Assembly: GCA_024642245.1 (NCBI GenBank)
Contig: JAHEBM010000001.1
Location: forward strand, 1 to 64,000
Reading direction: 5' to 3'
Source: Haliea sp.
GTDB taxonomy: Bacteria > Pseudomonadota > Gammaproteobacteria > Pseudomonadales > Halieaceae
DNA length: 64,000 bases
The number at the start of each line of letters is the position of its first letter. The first letter of the stretch is position 1. The notes under the pieces were generated by a model. It had not been told where the DNA came from, ran no database searches, and was given only the letters and a program-made list of their open reading frames with translations. Positions 8,585 through 17,225 of the stretch are shown here, piece by piece. Both the position numbers and the translations under genes were made by a program.

Positions 8585-9556
8585 TCAGCCATAAACCTGC
8601 GGATTGACACAACAGGGCATCGCTTGCCCCGCGAGTGCAGCGATAGCATTGGCGGCGGCGATGTCTGCCATACGGGCGCGGGTGAGTGTTGTTGCGCTGC
8701 CAATATGGGGTGTTACGACCACGTTGGGCAAACGCAATAACGGATTGTCCGCCGCAACAGGCTCTCGCTCAAAAACATCGACTCCCGCTGCCGACAACCT
8801 GCCGCCGGCCAGTGCTTCCGCCAGCGCCTGCTCGTCAACGATGCCACCGCGGGCTGTGTTCACCAGCACGGCACCGGGCTTCATCCGGGCGATCCTGGCG
8901 GCGTCGAGTAAATTGCGCGTCTGTGGGGCCAGGGCAACATGCACGCTGACAAAGTCGCTTCGCTGCAACAGCTCGTCAAGCGCAAGCATTTCGACCCCGG
9001 GTACCTCCCTCGCGGTCCGGCTCCAGGCTAATACGCGCATGCCAAATCCCGCCGCCCGCCTGGCCACCGCCTGGCCAATCTCCCCGAGGCCGACGATCCC
9101 CAGGGTAGCGCCAGTGACGTCCTTGCCGGTAAAGAATTCCGGGGCCCAGGCGTTGGCCGCGGTCCACTGGCCATCCCGCACAAAGCGATCGGCCTCCGCG
9201 ACACGTCTTGCCGCCGCCAGCAGCAGGGCAAAGGCGGTATCCGCGGTAGTGTCCACCAGCACACCCGGGGTATTTCCCACCGGTATGCCCCGCTCGGACA
9301 ATGCCTGCACATCAATATGATCCACGCCAACCGACATGCTGGAAACAAACTCCAGCTCCGGCAACTGGTCCAACAGCGCCTTGTCGATGCGGTCCGTGAG
9401 CAGGCAAACCAGGCCGTGGCAACCGGTCAGCTGAGTGCGCAGGGCCGCCGACGGGAGCAGGCCCGGCCCCATCCAGACGTTCATCTCACAATGCCGGCTC
9501 AGTTCGTGTATCCGCTTGCCGGGAAGCTGGTGGGTGACAAAGACCTTTTTAGCCAT
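8585..9556 (-). CDS. D-isomer-specific 2-hydroxyacid dehydrogenase (glyoxylate/hydroxypyruvate reductase-like)
   Basis: A 323-residue NAD(P)-dependent dehydrogenase. The Rossmann signature GIVGLGEIGQAVARR, the segment PGAVLVNTARGGIVDE and the catalytic His in VVVTPHIGSAT identify the family, and the length fits the glyoxylate/hydroxypyruvate reductase group. It would reduce glyoxylate, hydroxypyruvate or a related 2-oxoacid. The HIT-family gene lies 12 bases upstream on the same strand, so the two probably form an operon. Substrate choice cannot be read from sequence. Confidence 0.87.
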   Translation of the reverse strand: MAKKVFVTHQLPGKRIHELSRHCEMNVWMGPGLLPSAALRTQLTGCHGLVCLLTDRIDKALLDQLPELEFVSSMSVGVDHIDVQALSERGIPVGNTPGVLVDTTADTAFALLLAAARRVAEADRFVRDGQWTAANAWAPEFFTGKDVTGATLGIVGLGEIGQAVARRAAGFGMRVLAWSRTAREVPGVEMLALDELLQRSDFVSVHVALAPQTRNLLDAARIARMKPGAVLVNTARGGIVDEQALAEALAGGRLSAAGVDVFEREPVAADNPLLRLPNVVVTPHIGSATTLTRARMADIAAANAIAALAGQAMPCCVNPQVYG

Positions 9557-9568
9557 CGCTGCCCTTCC

Positions 9569-9994
9569 CTATAGCTCTGCCGGCACCAGGTCGATCATCT
9601 TCCTGAGATCGGATTGCCAGGCCTGTAATTGCAGGTGCTCGTATTGTTCACCCGCTGGCAGGTTACCCCATACCGGCTGTGGCCAGCAGGGATCGCCCTC
9701 CTGGCGCCCTATAATATGAAGGTGCATTTGCGGTACCACGTTGCCCAGGCCGGCAAAATTGACTTTACTGAAACCGAGCACCTGCTTGATGAACGCCGAA
9801 ACCGCGGCGCAGTCCGCCAACACCACGTCGCGATGATGCTGCGGCAGGTCCAGCACGTCACCCAGGCGCGTATCCGGTACCACAATAAACCAGGGCAGGG
9901 ATGCATTCCGATTGAGCAGTAATTCCGATGCCGCGAGGCTGCCAAGGTAATGACAGTCCGCAAGCAGTTGCGCGTGTATCTTGTCTCGTTCCAT
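9569..9994 (-). CDS. HIT-family protein
   Basis: A 141-residue histidine-triad nucleotide-binding protein, expected to hydrolyse nucleoside phosphoramidates or dinucleotides. The active-site motif reads QMHLHIIGR, so the first His of the classical H-x-H-x-H triad is Gln. This variant is known in a subgroup of proteobacterial HIT proteins and keeps the catalytic middle His. The N-terminal part has the PWFIVVPDTR segment that precedes the fold's helix. It is probably co-transcribed with the 2-hydroxyacid dehydrogenase 12 bases downstream. Confidence 0.83.
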   Translation of the reverse strand: MERDKIHAQLLADCHYLGSLAASELLLNRNASLPWFIVVPDTRLGDVLDLPQHHRDVVLADCAAVSAFIKQVLGFSKVNFAGLGNVVPQMHLHIIGRQEGDPCWPQPVWGNLPAGEQYEHLQLQAWQSDLRKMIDLVPAEL

Positions 9995-10177
9995 TGGCCT
10001 CTCCCGTGGGCTTTGCTGGCACTTTAGCCCCGTGCCACTGTATTTGGCAACGCATCGGACACCGGCACAATGTCACCAGCGCACAAGCCAACACCCAATA
10101 CCCAAGGCCCAAGGCCCGGCGGCACAAAAACCGGGGCACCCTGAAAATGCAGGAAGGAAGGGGGATTCCCCTGCCGG

Positions 10178-10942
10178 CTAGAGAGTCAGGCCGCCATCCA
10201 CCACAATGCACTCGCCATTGGTATAACTGCTGGCATCCGAGACCAGGTACAACACGGTACCCGCCATCTCGCTGGGCTCGGCATGGCGACCCATGGGAAT
10301 ACTGCTGATAGCGGTTTTGTATATGTCCTCGTTGGAAAACAGGGCCCCGGCGAACTTTGTGCGCGTGAGTCCCGGTAGCAATGCGTTGCAGCGAATACCC
10401 AGGGGGCCGCACTCCTTGGCGAAAGCCTTGGTCATATTGACCACGGCTGCCTTGGTAATCGAGTAGATCGCCTGCATCGGCCCGGGCTGCAGCGCGTTAA
10501 TGGAGGCTGTATTGACGATGACGCCGCCACCGTGGTCACGCATCAGTTTGCCCGCTTCAATGGACATGAAGAAGTAACCGCGAATATTGACGTCAACGGT
10601 CTTATTGAATGCACCCAGGTCCGTGTCCAGCACGTGCCCGAAGTAGGGGTTGGTAGCCGCGTTATTCACACAGATATCCAGTTTGCCGTAGGCCTCATGG
10701 ATATGGGCAAACAACGCCGCGATATGATCCATGTTGCCAACATTGCAGGCAAATGGCTCGGCACTGCCTCCCGCTTCACGAATACCCTCTGCCACCGCGG
10801 TGCAATCGTCAATTTTCCTGCTGGAGACGATAACGTGTGCTCCCTGCTCCGCCAGCAGCCTGGCGATCTCCTCGCCAATACCGCGGCTGGCGCCACTCAC
10901 GAGGGCAAGTTTTCCAGTCAGGTCAAACAGTGTTGTAGCCAT
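10178..10942 (-). CDS. Short-chain dehydrogenase/reductase (SDR)
   Basis: A 254-residue classical SDR with the nucleotide-binding GASRGIG near residue 18, NNAA, the catalytic Ser in NTASIN and the catalytic pair in YSITK. The ending GECIVVDGGLTL is typical of the family. ATG 10942 is preferred over an in-frame TTG 21 bases further upstream, because GGGGAAA precedes the ATG and family N-termini align there. It is similar in type to DHRS4-like oxidoreductases. Its substrate is unknown, and the 183 bases before the HIT gene argue against a tight operon with it. Confidence 0.87.
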   Translation of the reverse strand: MATTLFDLTGKLALVSGASRGIGEEIARLLAEQGAHVIVSSRKIDDCTAVAEGIREAGGSAEPFACNVGNMDHIAALFAHIHEAYGKLDICVNNAATNPYFGHVLDTDLGAFNKTVDVNIRGYFFMSIEAGKLMRDHGGGVIVNTASINALQPGPMQAIYSITKAAVVNMTKAFAKECGPLGIRCNALLPGLTRTKFAGALFSNEDIYKTAISSIPMGRHAEPSEMAGTVLYLVSDASSYTNGECIVVDGGLTL

Positions 10943-11020
10943 TGAAATGGTTTCCCCGGGCAATTTTAAGGCCCCACAGACTAGCGCCTCCAGACCTAAA
11001 TTGCCACGCGTGCAGCCGGA

Positions 11021-12202
11021 TTAATGTGTCACATCCAGTGTAGTGCTGCGCAATGCGTATTCACGGTAAACCCATCCCAGGTAAAAAACTGAAACGAGCA
11101 CAGAACCCAGCCAGGCAACGTGATAACCAAACAGTGTGAGATTGAGACCTGCCAACAAAGGCCCCACCACCCTGCCCCAGGAGGCCGACGCGCTGGCGAC
11201 GCCGAGCATGCGCCCGCGGATTACCGCCGGGGAGCGATGGCTTACAATGGCGTTCAGCAATGGCATGCACAGCGTTGCGCCCGTCATGGCAACGAATATT
11301 GATCCCACCATCAGCGGCATCGTGTCCGCAAACACCCCCATTGACAGGCCGATCACCAGGCAGCTGACGGTGAAGCGCAGCAGCTTCAGTTCGCCCCAGG
11401 CACGCACCATGGGTCCTATCAGGCCGCCTTGCACCACAACCATAATGGCACCCTGGATGCCGAACACTATGCCCACCTGGTGGGGGCCCCAGCCGAGGGT
11501 GTCACCCGCCCACAGTGGGAAAAGGTAGGTCAGTGAACTGACGCAGGTATTGTGCAGGCAGAACTGGAGGATCAACAGCCGGTTGCCTCCTAGTCGCAGC
11601 ATCGTATAGGTGGATCCGGACCCGCCTCCGGGCCGCCCCGCCGTGGTGACGGACCGCTTTTCAGCGGGGAGAGACTCCGGCAGGAAGACGGCCGCAGCAA
11701 TCATGGCCAGTACCGACATCATCCCGGCAACCGTGCATGGCAGCGCAAATCCCGGCCTATCTCCCGCCAACAGGCCACCGAGCATGGGACCCAGGACCAG
11801 GCCGAGACCGAATGCGGCGCCAATAACCCCCATGCCCTTTGCCCTGTGCTTCGGGAGGGTGATATCCGCCATCATCGCGGAAGCCACCCCGACATTTCCC
11901 GCCATCAGGCCGGCAAGCGTCCGGGCAGCGTAGACCATCCACAGCGCGGAAGCGAGACCGAGCACAACGTAGGACACCGCCGCGCCGGCCAGACAGATCA
12001 TTATCACCGGTTTGCGCCCGATGCGATCCGAAAGCCGTCCCCACACCGGCGCAAAGAGACCCGCGCCCACGGCATAGGCAACGATGATAAAAGCAATATC
12101 CAGCTTGTCCGCCCCGAGCTGGGGCGATAAAAACGGCAGGATAGGGATGACAATGCCGAAGCCTATCAGGTCCAGCAACACCACTGAAAACAATACAGCC
12201 AC
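11021..12202 (-). CDS. MFS transporter, TetA/DHA1-like
   Basis: A 393-residue integral membrane protein with about 12 predicted transmembrane helices. The loop 2-3 motif GRLSDRIGRKPV and the helix-5 motif GLGLVLGPMLGG are hallmarks of DHA1-type drug:H+ antiporters such as TetA. The start is a GTG at 12202 with TAGG at suitable distance. It lies downstream of the helicase gene on the same strand, but a 16-base GC palindrome separates them. It probably exports a small hydrophobic molecule; the substrate is unknown. Confidence 0.85.
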   Translation of the reverse strand: MAVLFSVVLLDLIGFGIVIPILPFLSPQLGADKLDIAFIIVAYAVGAGLFAPVWGRLSDRIGRKPVIMICLAGAAVSYVVLGLASALWMVYAARTLAGLMAGNVGVASAMMADITLPKHRAKGMGVIGAAFGLGLVLGPMLGGLLAGDRPGFALPCTVAGMMSVLAMIAAAVFLPESLPAEKRSVTTAGRPGGGSGSTYTMLRLGGNRLLILQFCLHNTCVSSLTYLFPLWAGDTLGWGPHQVGIVFGIQGAIMVVVQGGLIGPMVRAWGELKLLRFTVSCLVIGLSMGVFADTMPLMVGSIFVAMTGATLCMPLLNAIVSHRSPAVIRGRMLGVASASASWGRVVGPLLAGLNLTLFGYHVAWLGSVLVSVFYLGWVYREYALRSTTLDVTH

Positions 12203-12217
12203 TGCTACCTATCTCCG

Positions 12218-12233
12218 GGCGGGGCGCCCCGCC
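12218..12233. repeat. 16-base perfect GC palindrome
   Basis: The sequence GGCGGGGCGCCCCGCC is its own reverse complement and lies in the 50 bases between the helicase stop and the MFS start. It can form a very stable hairpin in either transcript, but no run of T follows on the reverse strand. It may therefore attenuate transcription, pause RNA polymerase or stabilise the helicase mRNA end rather than act as a standard intrinsic terminator. Confidence 0.4.
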
Positions 12234-12252
12234 GCGTATCGGGCCTGGATCG

Positions 12253-14127
12253 TCACTTGGGCTTGCGGCGCGCCGGAGCTTTCTTACCCGCTTGCTTCGA
12301 CTTTGCCGGGCGCGATGAACCATCATGGCCCCGGGAGTCAAGCCGGGAGATCTGCAGTCGCTGGCCGCTGACCCAGACATTTTTAAGGTGCTTGAAAATT
12401 TCCCGGGGCATCCCCTGGGGCAGTTGCACGGTGCTGTAATCGTCGAAAATCTCGATGCGGCCGATATACTCGCTCTCGATTTCCGCCTCGTTGGCAATGG
12501 CGCCAACGATATTACCCGGCTTGACCCCGTGATTATGTCCAACCTCGATACGGAAGCGCTCCATGCCTGTATCCGCCTCATTCGTGCCGCGCTCGCTGGT
12601 GCGTTCGGCGCGAGGTGGCGCCGAAAGATCCGGAACCGCGCCGGGGCCCGGTGCGGCAGCCGTTTCGGAATCCTGCCTGCGTGATGCCTGCCGATCCGGT
12701 TTGCGCGATGGCTCCCGGTCGGCCTTGTGGGCAGGTCTATGGCTGGGCTCCGCAGCATCGCGTTGCGCCGGGCGCTCCCGCTTGCTGTCGGGACCACTCT
12801 TCTGCGGAGCAGCTGCAAGCGGCTTCGCACCCTGCGCCAGGGCCCCAAGGGCAGCGGCGATCTCAATAACGGGCACGCCGTACTCGTGCTGGTAATCTTC
12901 CACCATCTTGCGGAAAAGTTTCAGGTCAGCGGTGTCCAGGGTTTCGGTAATACGCTGCTTGAACTTGCCAATACGTTTGTCGGTCACCTCCTCCGCGGTC
13001 GGTAGTGCCATTTGCTCGATGGTCTGGTCAGTGGCTTTTTCGATCGCCCGCAGCAAACGGCGCTCGCGATTGGCGGCGAACAATATCGTCTCCCCGGTCC
13101 TGCCCGCACGGCCGGTACGCCCGATCCTGTGTACATAGGCCTCGACATCGTAGGGAATATCGTAATTGATTACGTGGCTGATCCGAGCCACATCCAGGCC
13201 ACGAGCCGCCACATCGGTAGCAACCAGGATGTCCAGCTCTCCCTTTTTAAGGCGTTCGATGGTCTGTTCCCGCTGCTTCTGGGGAATATCGCCATTCAGG
13301 GCCAGGACCGAGTAACCCCGTGCTGCAAGCTTGTCGGCCAGTTCAGTGGTGAGGATACGGGTGCGTACAAAAATAATCATCGCGTCGAAATCCTCCACCT
13401 CGAGGATACGGGTCAACGCATCGAGTTTGTGCACGCCCGCCATCATCCACACACGCTGGCGGATAGCGGCACTGATGACACTCTTGACCTCTATCGAAAT
13501 TTCCCGCGGATCGCGCAGGTGACGCTTGGCAATACGGCGTATGGCTTCCGGCATGGTGGCAGAGAACAAGGCGATCTGGCGCTGTTCCGGTGTTTTTTCC
13601 AGGATCCACTCGACGTCATCGATAAATCCCATGCGCAGCATCTCATCGGCCTCATCGAGCACCAGGGTCTGCAGTCCCGAGAGATTCAGGGATCCCCTGC
13701 GCATGTGATCCATCACTCGACCAGGCGTCCCGACGACGACATGCACGCCGCGTTCCAGTTGCCGCAACTGGCCGCGCATATCGGAACCGCCGTAGATCGG
13801 CAGTACATGAAAGCCAGGCAGGTGATGCGCATATTTCTGGAAAGCCTCTGCCACCTGGATTGCCAGCTCCCGCGTGGGAGCCAGCACCAGTACCTGTGGC
13901 AGCTTCTTCTTGAGATCGAGGCGGGCCAGCACCGGTAATGCAAATGCTGCAGTCTTGCCGGTGCCGGTCTGGGCCTGGCCCAGCACATCGGCTCCCTCGA
14001 GCATATGTGGAATGATTCGAGCCTGGATGGCAGAGGGCTTTTCATAGCCGACATCTACCAGGGCTTTTTGCAGGGTCGCGGGCAAGTCCAGTTCGCTAAA
14101 ACTGTCTATCCCTTCAGGAGTGGACAT
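12253..14127 (-). CDS. deaD: ATP-dependent DEAD-box RNA helicase DeaD/CsdA
   Basis: A 624-residue DEAD-box helicase. It has the Q motif near residue 35, Walker A AQTGTGKT (52-59), DEAD (158-161), SAT (189-191) and the C-terminal-lobe HRIGRTGRAG. After the helicase core comes a charged Arg/Ser/Asp-rich linker (about 440-535) and a DbpA-type RNA-binding domain (about 535-605). Length and layout match CsdA/DeaD, which remodels RNA during cold adaptation and ribosome assembly. The frame runs 71 codons further upstream, but ATG 14127 has AAGG before it and fits the family N-terminus. Confidence 0.93.
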   Translation of the reverse strand: MSTPEGIDSFSELDLPATLQKALVDVGYEKPSAIQARIIPHMLEGADVLGQAQTGTGKTAAFALPVLARLDLKKKLPQVLVLAPTRELAIQVAEAFQKYAHHLPGFHVLPIYGGSDMRGQLRQLERGVHVVVGTPGRVMDHMRRGSLNLSGLQTLVLDEADEMLRMGFIDDVEWILEKTPEQRQIALFSATMPEAIRRIAKRHLRDPREISIEVKSVISAAIRQRVWMMAGVHKLDALTRILEVEDFDAMIIFVRTRILTTELADKLAARGYSVLALNGDIPQKQREQTIERLKKGELDILVATDVAARGLDVARISHVINYDIPYDVEAYVHRIGRTGRAGRTGETILFAANRERRLLRAIEKATDQTIEQMALPTAEEVTDKRIGKFKQRITETLDTADLKLFRKMVEDYQHEYGVPVIEIAAALGALAQGAKPLAAAPQKSGPDSKRERPAQRDAAEPSHRPAHKADREPSRKPDRQASRRQDSETAAAPGPGAVPDLSAPPRAERTSERGTNEADTGMERFRIEVGHNHGVKPGNIVGAIANEAEIESEYIGRIEIFDDYSTVQLPQGMPREIFKHLKNVWVSGQRLQISRLDSRGHDGSSRPAKSKQAGKKAPARRKPK

Positions 14128-14227
14128 GTAGGTACCTTGAGAGCTGAGCGAGGCGCCGAAACCAGCGCGGCCGGAGATTATACAGGGAATCCGGCCGCCT
14201 GTCCGTTGGCGCCACAGGCTGTGGTTG

Positions 14228-15028
14228 TCAGGATGACTTGAAGGTAGCCAACACCTCGGGGCCGGCCAATAGCGACAGCGTATCGCCATCCAGCCTGAAT
14301 GCCGTAACCCTGTCCAGCATCCCCAGATACCGCTGCTCAAGCTCAGCGCCCTCCTGGCACGCCATCAATGTACCCGCTACCGGGCCAATCTTGAGCGCAC
14401 TGCCGTACTCGTTTGCACCTTCGCGAGCATAACCACCGGTATAACGGTTACAACCGGAAAAGCCGCTCGCCCGCTTCTCCTGTGCAGAAAATTGCAGATT
14501 CACGGGGGCGCCTCCTGCCCCAGGGCCCGGGGATTCTCCGGCCAGGCTATCCAGTATCCAGGTGACGCCCTCCAGCGACGGTCCCTCACGCCGCACGGAT
14601 TCGGGTACGCGATGAACCAGGATTTCCACCGGGTTGCTCTCGAAAGGATCGATATAATCGGTGGAGCTGAACAGCAGCTGCTCGCCGTTACTGATCGTCG
14701 CCCGCAGGGCGTAGCGCATGCGCGAATCGATGATGGTGGGGTCATACTCGATAACAAAGCCATAGGGCGGACCACCCTGGGGTGTGGACGTTACGGTAGC
14801 CAGGACGGTGGCCATCGCATCGGCCCGGGAAATATCCTGCAGCTGAACCTCTACCTCAATCCCGGGTGGCAGCATTATTCGCTCCCGGTAGAAAACACTG
14901 CCTTCTATACGCGCCACCTCAACCGGCTCCTGCCCCGGGACCGACGGGCTCTCGACACCACACGCTGCAAGCCCCAGTAGAACCACCAGCAGCGGGAATC
15001 GCGACAAACAGGGGATAATCAATCTCAT
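14228..15028 (-). CDS. Lipoprotein with YbaY and META (HslJ-like) domains
   Basis: A 266-residue predicted lipoprotein. ATG 15028 has GGAG upstream and opens a signal peptide ending in the lipobox LAAC. The first domain (about 35-145) matches the YbaY pattern, with GSVFYRERIMLPPGIEVEVQL, quoted as a region marker, and a barrel-like LAT...FVIEYDP. The second (about 150-260) is a META/HslJ-type domain with SGFSGCNRYTGGY and GTLMACQEG. Both families are envelope-associated and of uncertain biochemical role; HslJ is linked to heat shock and novobiocin resistance in E. coli. Confidence 0.82.
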   Translation of the reverse strand: MRLIIPCLSRFPLLVVLLGLAACGVESPSVPGQEPVEVARIEGSVFYRERIMLPPGIEVEVQLQDISRADAMATVLATVTSTPQGGPPYGFVIEYDPTIIDSRMRYALRATISNGEQLLFSSTDYIDPFESNPVEILVHRVPESVRREGPSLEGVTWILDSLAGESPGPGAGGAPVNLQFSAQEKRASGFSGCNRYTGGYAREGANEYGSALKIGPVAGTLMACQEGAELEQRYLGMLDRVTAFRLDGDTLSLLAGPEVLATFKSS

Positions 15029-15085
15029 GGGGCTTTTTCTCCAGGAAATGTTCGGCATTCACAGGCTCGCCCACGGGCAAGCCGC

Positions 15086-15469
15086 TCAACCCGCAAGTGA
15101 TTCAAGCATTTCGCGCATCCGGGCATGCAACAGGTTGATGGCTTTCAGGGGGCGCACCATCACCTTGAATTCATTGATTTTTCCATCCTTATCGAAGCTC
15201 ATGATATCCACCCCGTTCACCGTAATACCATCGATCTCGCAAACAAATTCCAGCACCGCATGCTCGGCACTCACCACCTCCTTCACGTAGTGAAAGTCCT
15301 TGTTAAGCACGTGCATGGCGCCGGTCAGGTAGAGCTTGGTAAGGGCCTTACCCCGCTGGGGAGTGTGTACCACCGGCGACAGGAATACGCAGTTTTCCGC
15401 GAGGATTTCGTCGAGCAGTTCGGGCTTGCCCTGCTTGATAATCTGGTGCCAGCGTTCAAGGGTATTCAT
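15086..15469 (-). CDS. SnoaL/NTF2-like fold protein
   Basis: A 127-residue protein with the alternating helix/strand pattern of the NTF2/SnoaL superfamily: an N-terminal helix (NTLERWHQII) followed by strands ending in GKINEFKVMVRPLKAI. Such proteins act as small isomerases, hydrolases or binding modules, and no catalytic motif lets me choose. ATG 15469 is preferred over an upstream in-frame start because GGAG lies nine bases before it. It is 57 bases downstream of nothing on its strand and may be monocistronic or share a promoter with the lipoprotein gene that follows it. Confidence 0.68.
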   Translation of the reverse strand: MNTLERWHQIIKQGKPELLDEILAENCVFLSPVVHTPQRGKALTKLYLTGAMHVLNKDFHYVKEVVSAEHAVLEFVCEIDGITVNGVDIMSFDKDGKINEFKVMVRPLKAINLLHARMREMLESLAG

Positions 15470-15649
15470 GCTCAATAACTCCAGGCAGGACAAATGGCTG
15501 CAACGACATCGCCAAAAAAGGCTCAGGAGGCCGTAAGGTAACCCGAAGTTCCGGCAAAGCCAATCCGCCGCGACCTGATGCCATGTTATCTGCGGGCGCT
15601 TAAGCTGCTATCCTGATACAAAATCAACTGTCCGCGGCAGCGTAATTAC

Positions 15650-16702
15650 ATGGATTCATTACACGATAGCCTCACAACACTGTGGCCCCTCGCCTCGATA
15701 ATCGGTATCGGGGCTGCTTTGGCATGGGCCATAAGCTGGTTCGTCAAGCGCGGCCCGGACAGCGCCTCTGGCCTGCTCTATCCCTTGTTAAACTGGATCA
15801 ATATCTCCGCCGTCATCATCGCACTTATCATCATGCTGCCCATCAGCGAACAGACCCGGGGCCAGGTACTGAGTTTGCTTGGGGTAGTTCTCACGGCGGT
15901 TATCGCCCTTTCCTCCACTACGTTCGTTTCCAACGCGATGGCAGGAATCATGTTGCAGGCCACCCAGCCCTTTCGCCCGGGAGACTATATCAGGGTCAAT
16001 GACCAATTCGGGCGCGTTACCAAACGCACGCTGGTAAACACCCAGATACAAACCGAGTGGCGCGACCTCACTACACTGCCCAACCTGCTGCTGGTCAACA
16101 GCCCGGTCAATGTGCTCCACCGGGAGGGAACGATCATATTTGCCGAAGTCTCCATAGGCTACGATATACCTTATACAAGGGTGGAGGAGCTGATGCTGCT
16201 GGCAGCGCTGGATGCCGGCCTGGAGGAACCCTTCGTTCTGGTGCATGAGCTGCTCGATCACGCCGTGGCTTATCGCGTTTGCGGATTTTTGCCCTCGATA
16301 AAAAACCTGCTGAGCTCACGCTCGAATCTGCGCAAGACAGTACTTGCGCAAATGCACGGTAACGGCATAGAAATCGTTTCACCGAATTTCATGAACCAGC
16401 GCCAGCTGGATCCTCAACGGAAGATCATTCCCGACCAGCCGGTGTTGCATGATGAAGGCAAGCCCGAAGCGGTGAGCCTGGCACCGGAGGAGAAAATTTT
16501 CGACAAGGCAGTGGAAGCCGCCAGCCTGGAAGAGATCAAGGTGAATCTTGAGAAAACCCGCGAGGAACTCAAAAAAACCCGTCTGGCATTCAAGGAGGCC
16601 AGCGCCGATAAAGCTAAGCAACTGGAACGCCGGATTGCAGAGCTGGAACAGCGTGAGCAGTGGCACATCCGGGCCATGGAACAACGCGAAGAAAAAAAAT
16701 AA
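15650..16702 (+). CDS. MscS-family mechanosensitive ion channel
   Basis: A 350-residue inner-membrane protein. Two hydrophobic helices near the N-terminus (about 12-33 and 45-66) precede a pore-like third helix (about 72-103), then the beta domain with PFRPGDYIRV and NLLLVNSPV typical of MscS. The C-terminal 65 residues are charged and heptad-like (EELKKTRLAFKEAS and following), predicting a cytoplasmic coiled coil. The channel would release solutes on osmotic downshock. The coiled-coil tail is longer than in E. coli MscS and may serve assembly or partner binding. Confidence 0.88.
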   Translation: MDSLHDSLTTLWPLASIIGIGAALAWAISWFVKRGPDSASGLLYPLLNWINISAVIIALIIMLPISEQTRGQVLSLLGVVLTAVIALSSTTFVSNAMAGIMLQATQPFRPGDYIRVNDQFGRVTKRTLVNTQIQTEWRDLTTLPNLLLVNSPVNVLHREGTIIFAEVSIGYDIPYTRVEELMLLAALDAGLEEPFVLVHELLDHAVAYRVCGFLPSIKNLLSSRSNLRKTVLAQMHGNGIEIVSPNFMNQRQLDPQRKIIPDQPVLHDEGKPEAVSLAPEEKIFDKAVEAASLEEIKVNLEKTREELKKTRLAFKEASADKAKQLERRIAELEQREQWHIRAMEQREEKK

Positions 16703-16717
16703 GCCCTACTCGCAGTT

Positions 16718-17065
16718 CTAGAGATCGACTTCCTGGGTAAACTCCTGCTCGATACGCTGCTCCAGCTCGTAGCGCGCCACGCCGCGGCGGGCGGTGGAGT
16801 CATTCATTCTCTGCTGGTATCGCTGCCGACGATAGTGAGCAACCAGGCGCGGGAAGCGCTCCTGCTCGATTTCCCCGGCAATCAATTCCTCGATAAAGGC
16901 AATATCAATTCCCACGCGGTAGGCAATCCGGCTGGGCCGGATTTTATGCGCATGGAACTCCGCCACGATGTGGATCTGCTGGTCCCTCGAATGGTTACAC
17001 TCTCGCGAATAACCGTAGGGAGGTGAAGGGGTGCGGCTATCGCCATTGCTGTGCTTGCTGTCCAT
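16718..17065 (-). CDS. Hypothetical protein, possible helix-turn-helix
   Basis: A 115-residue polar protein with no family I recognise. Residues about 38-70 (KIRPSRIAYRVGIDIAFIEE and following) read like a helix-turn-helix of the kind seen in small DNA-binding or invertase-type proteins, and the C-terminal third is Arg/Gln/Glu-rich. The gene converges on the mscS gene with only 15 bases between stops, and is divergent from the aldehyde dehydrogenase at 17226. The lack of an obvious ribosome-binding site leaves the start uncertain. Confidence 0.6.
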   Translation of the reverse strand: MDSKHSNGDSRTPSPPYGYSRECNHSRDQQIHIVAEFHAHKIRPSRIAYRVGIDIAFIEELIAGEIEQERFPRLVAHYRRQRYQQRMNDSTARRGVARYELEQRIEQEFTQEVDL

Positions 17066-17225
17066 GTCGAATTAATAGCAGCTCATCCGGTGCTTGCCAA
17101 GTCCGGGCATGACGAATCTGGCGGCCAGTTCCGGAGCCAATAAATGGTTATCATCCTGTCGGTCCGGGACTATACTCGCCAGAATCCCGATTCGCTTCAC
17201 GGCCAAAAACACGGAAAAGACATCC

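Noticed and set aside
11757-12866. 369-codon reverse-strand frame spanning the MFS and helicase genes
   Set aside because: It runs in another frame across the two real genes and the gap between them, with Arg/Ser/Pro-biased composition typical of shadow frames in GC-rich DNA.
13012-13938. 308-codon forward frame opposite deaD
   Set aside because: Antisense shadow of a highly conserved helicase; no domain or ribosome-binding site.
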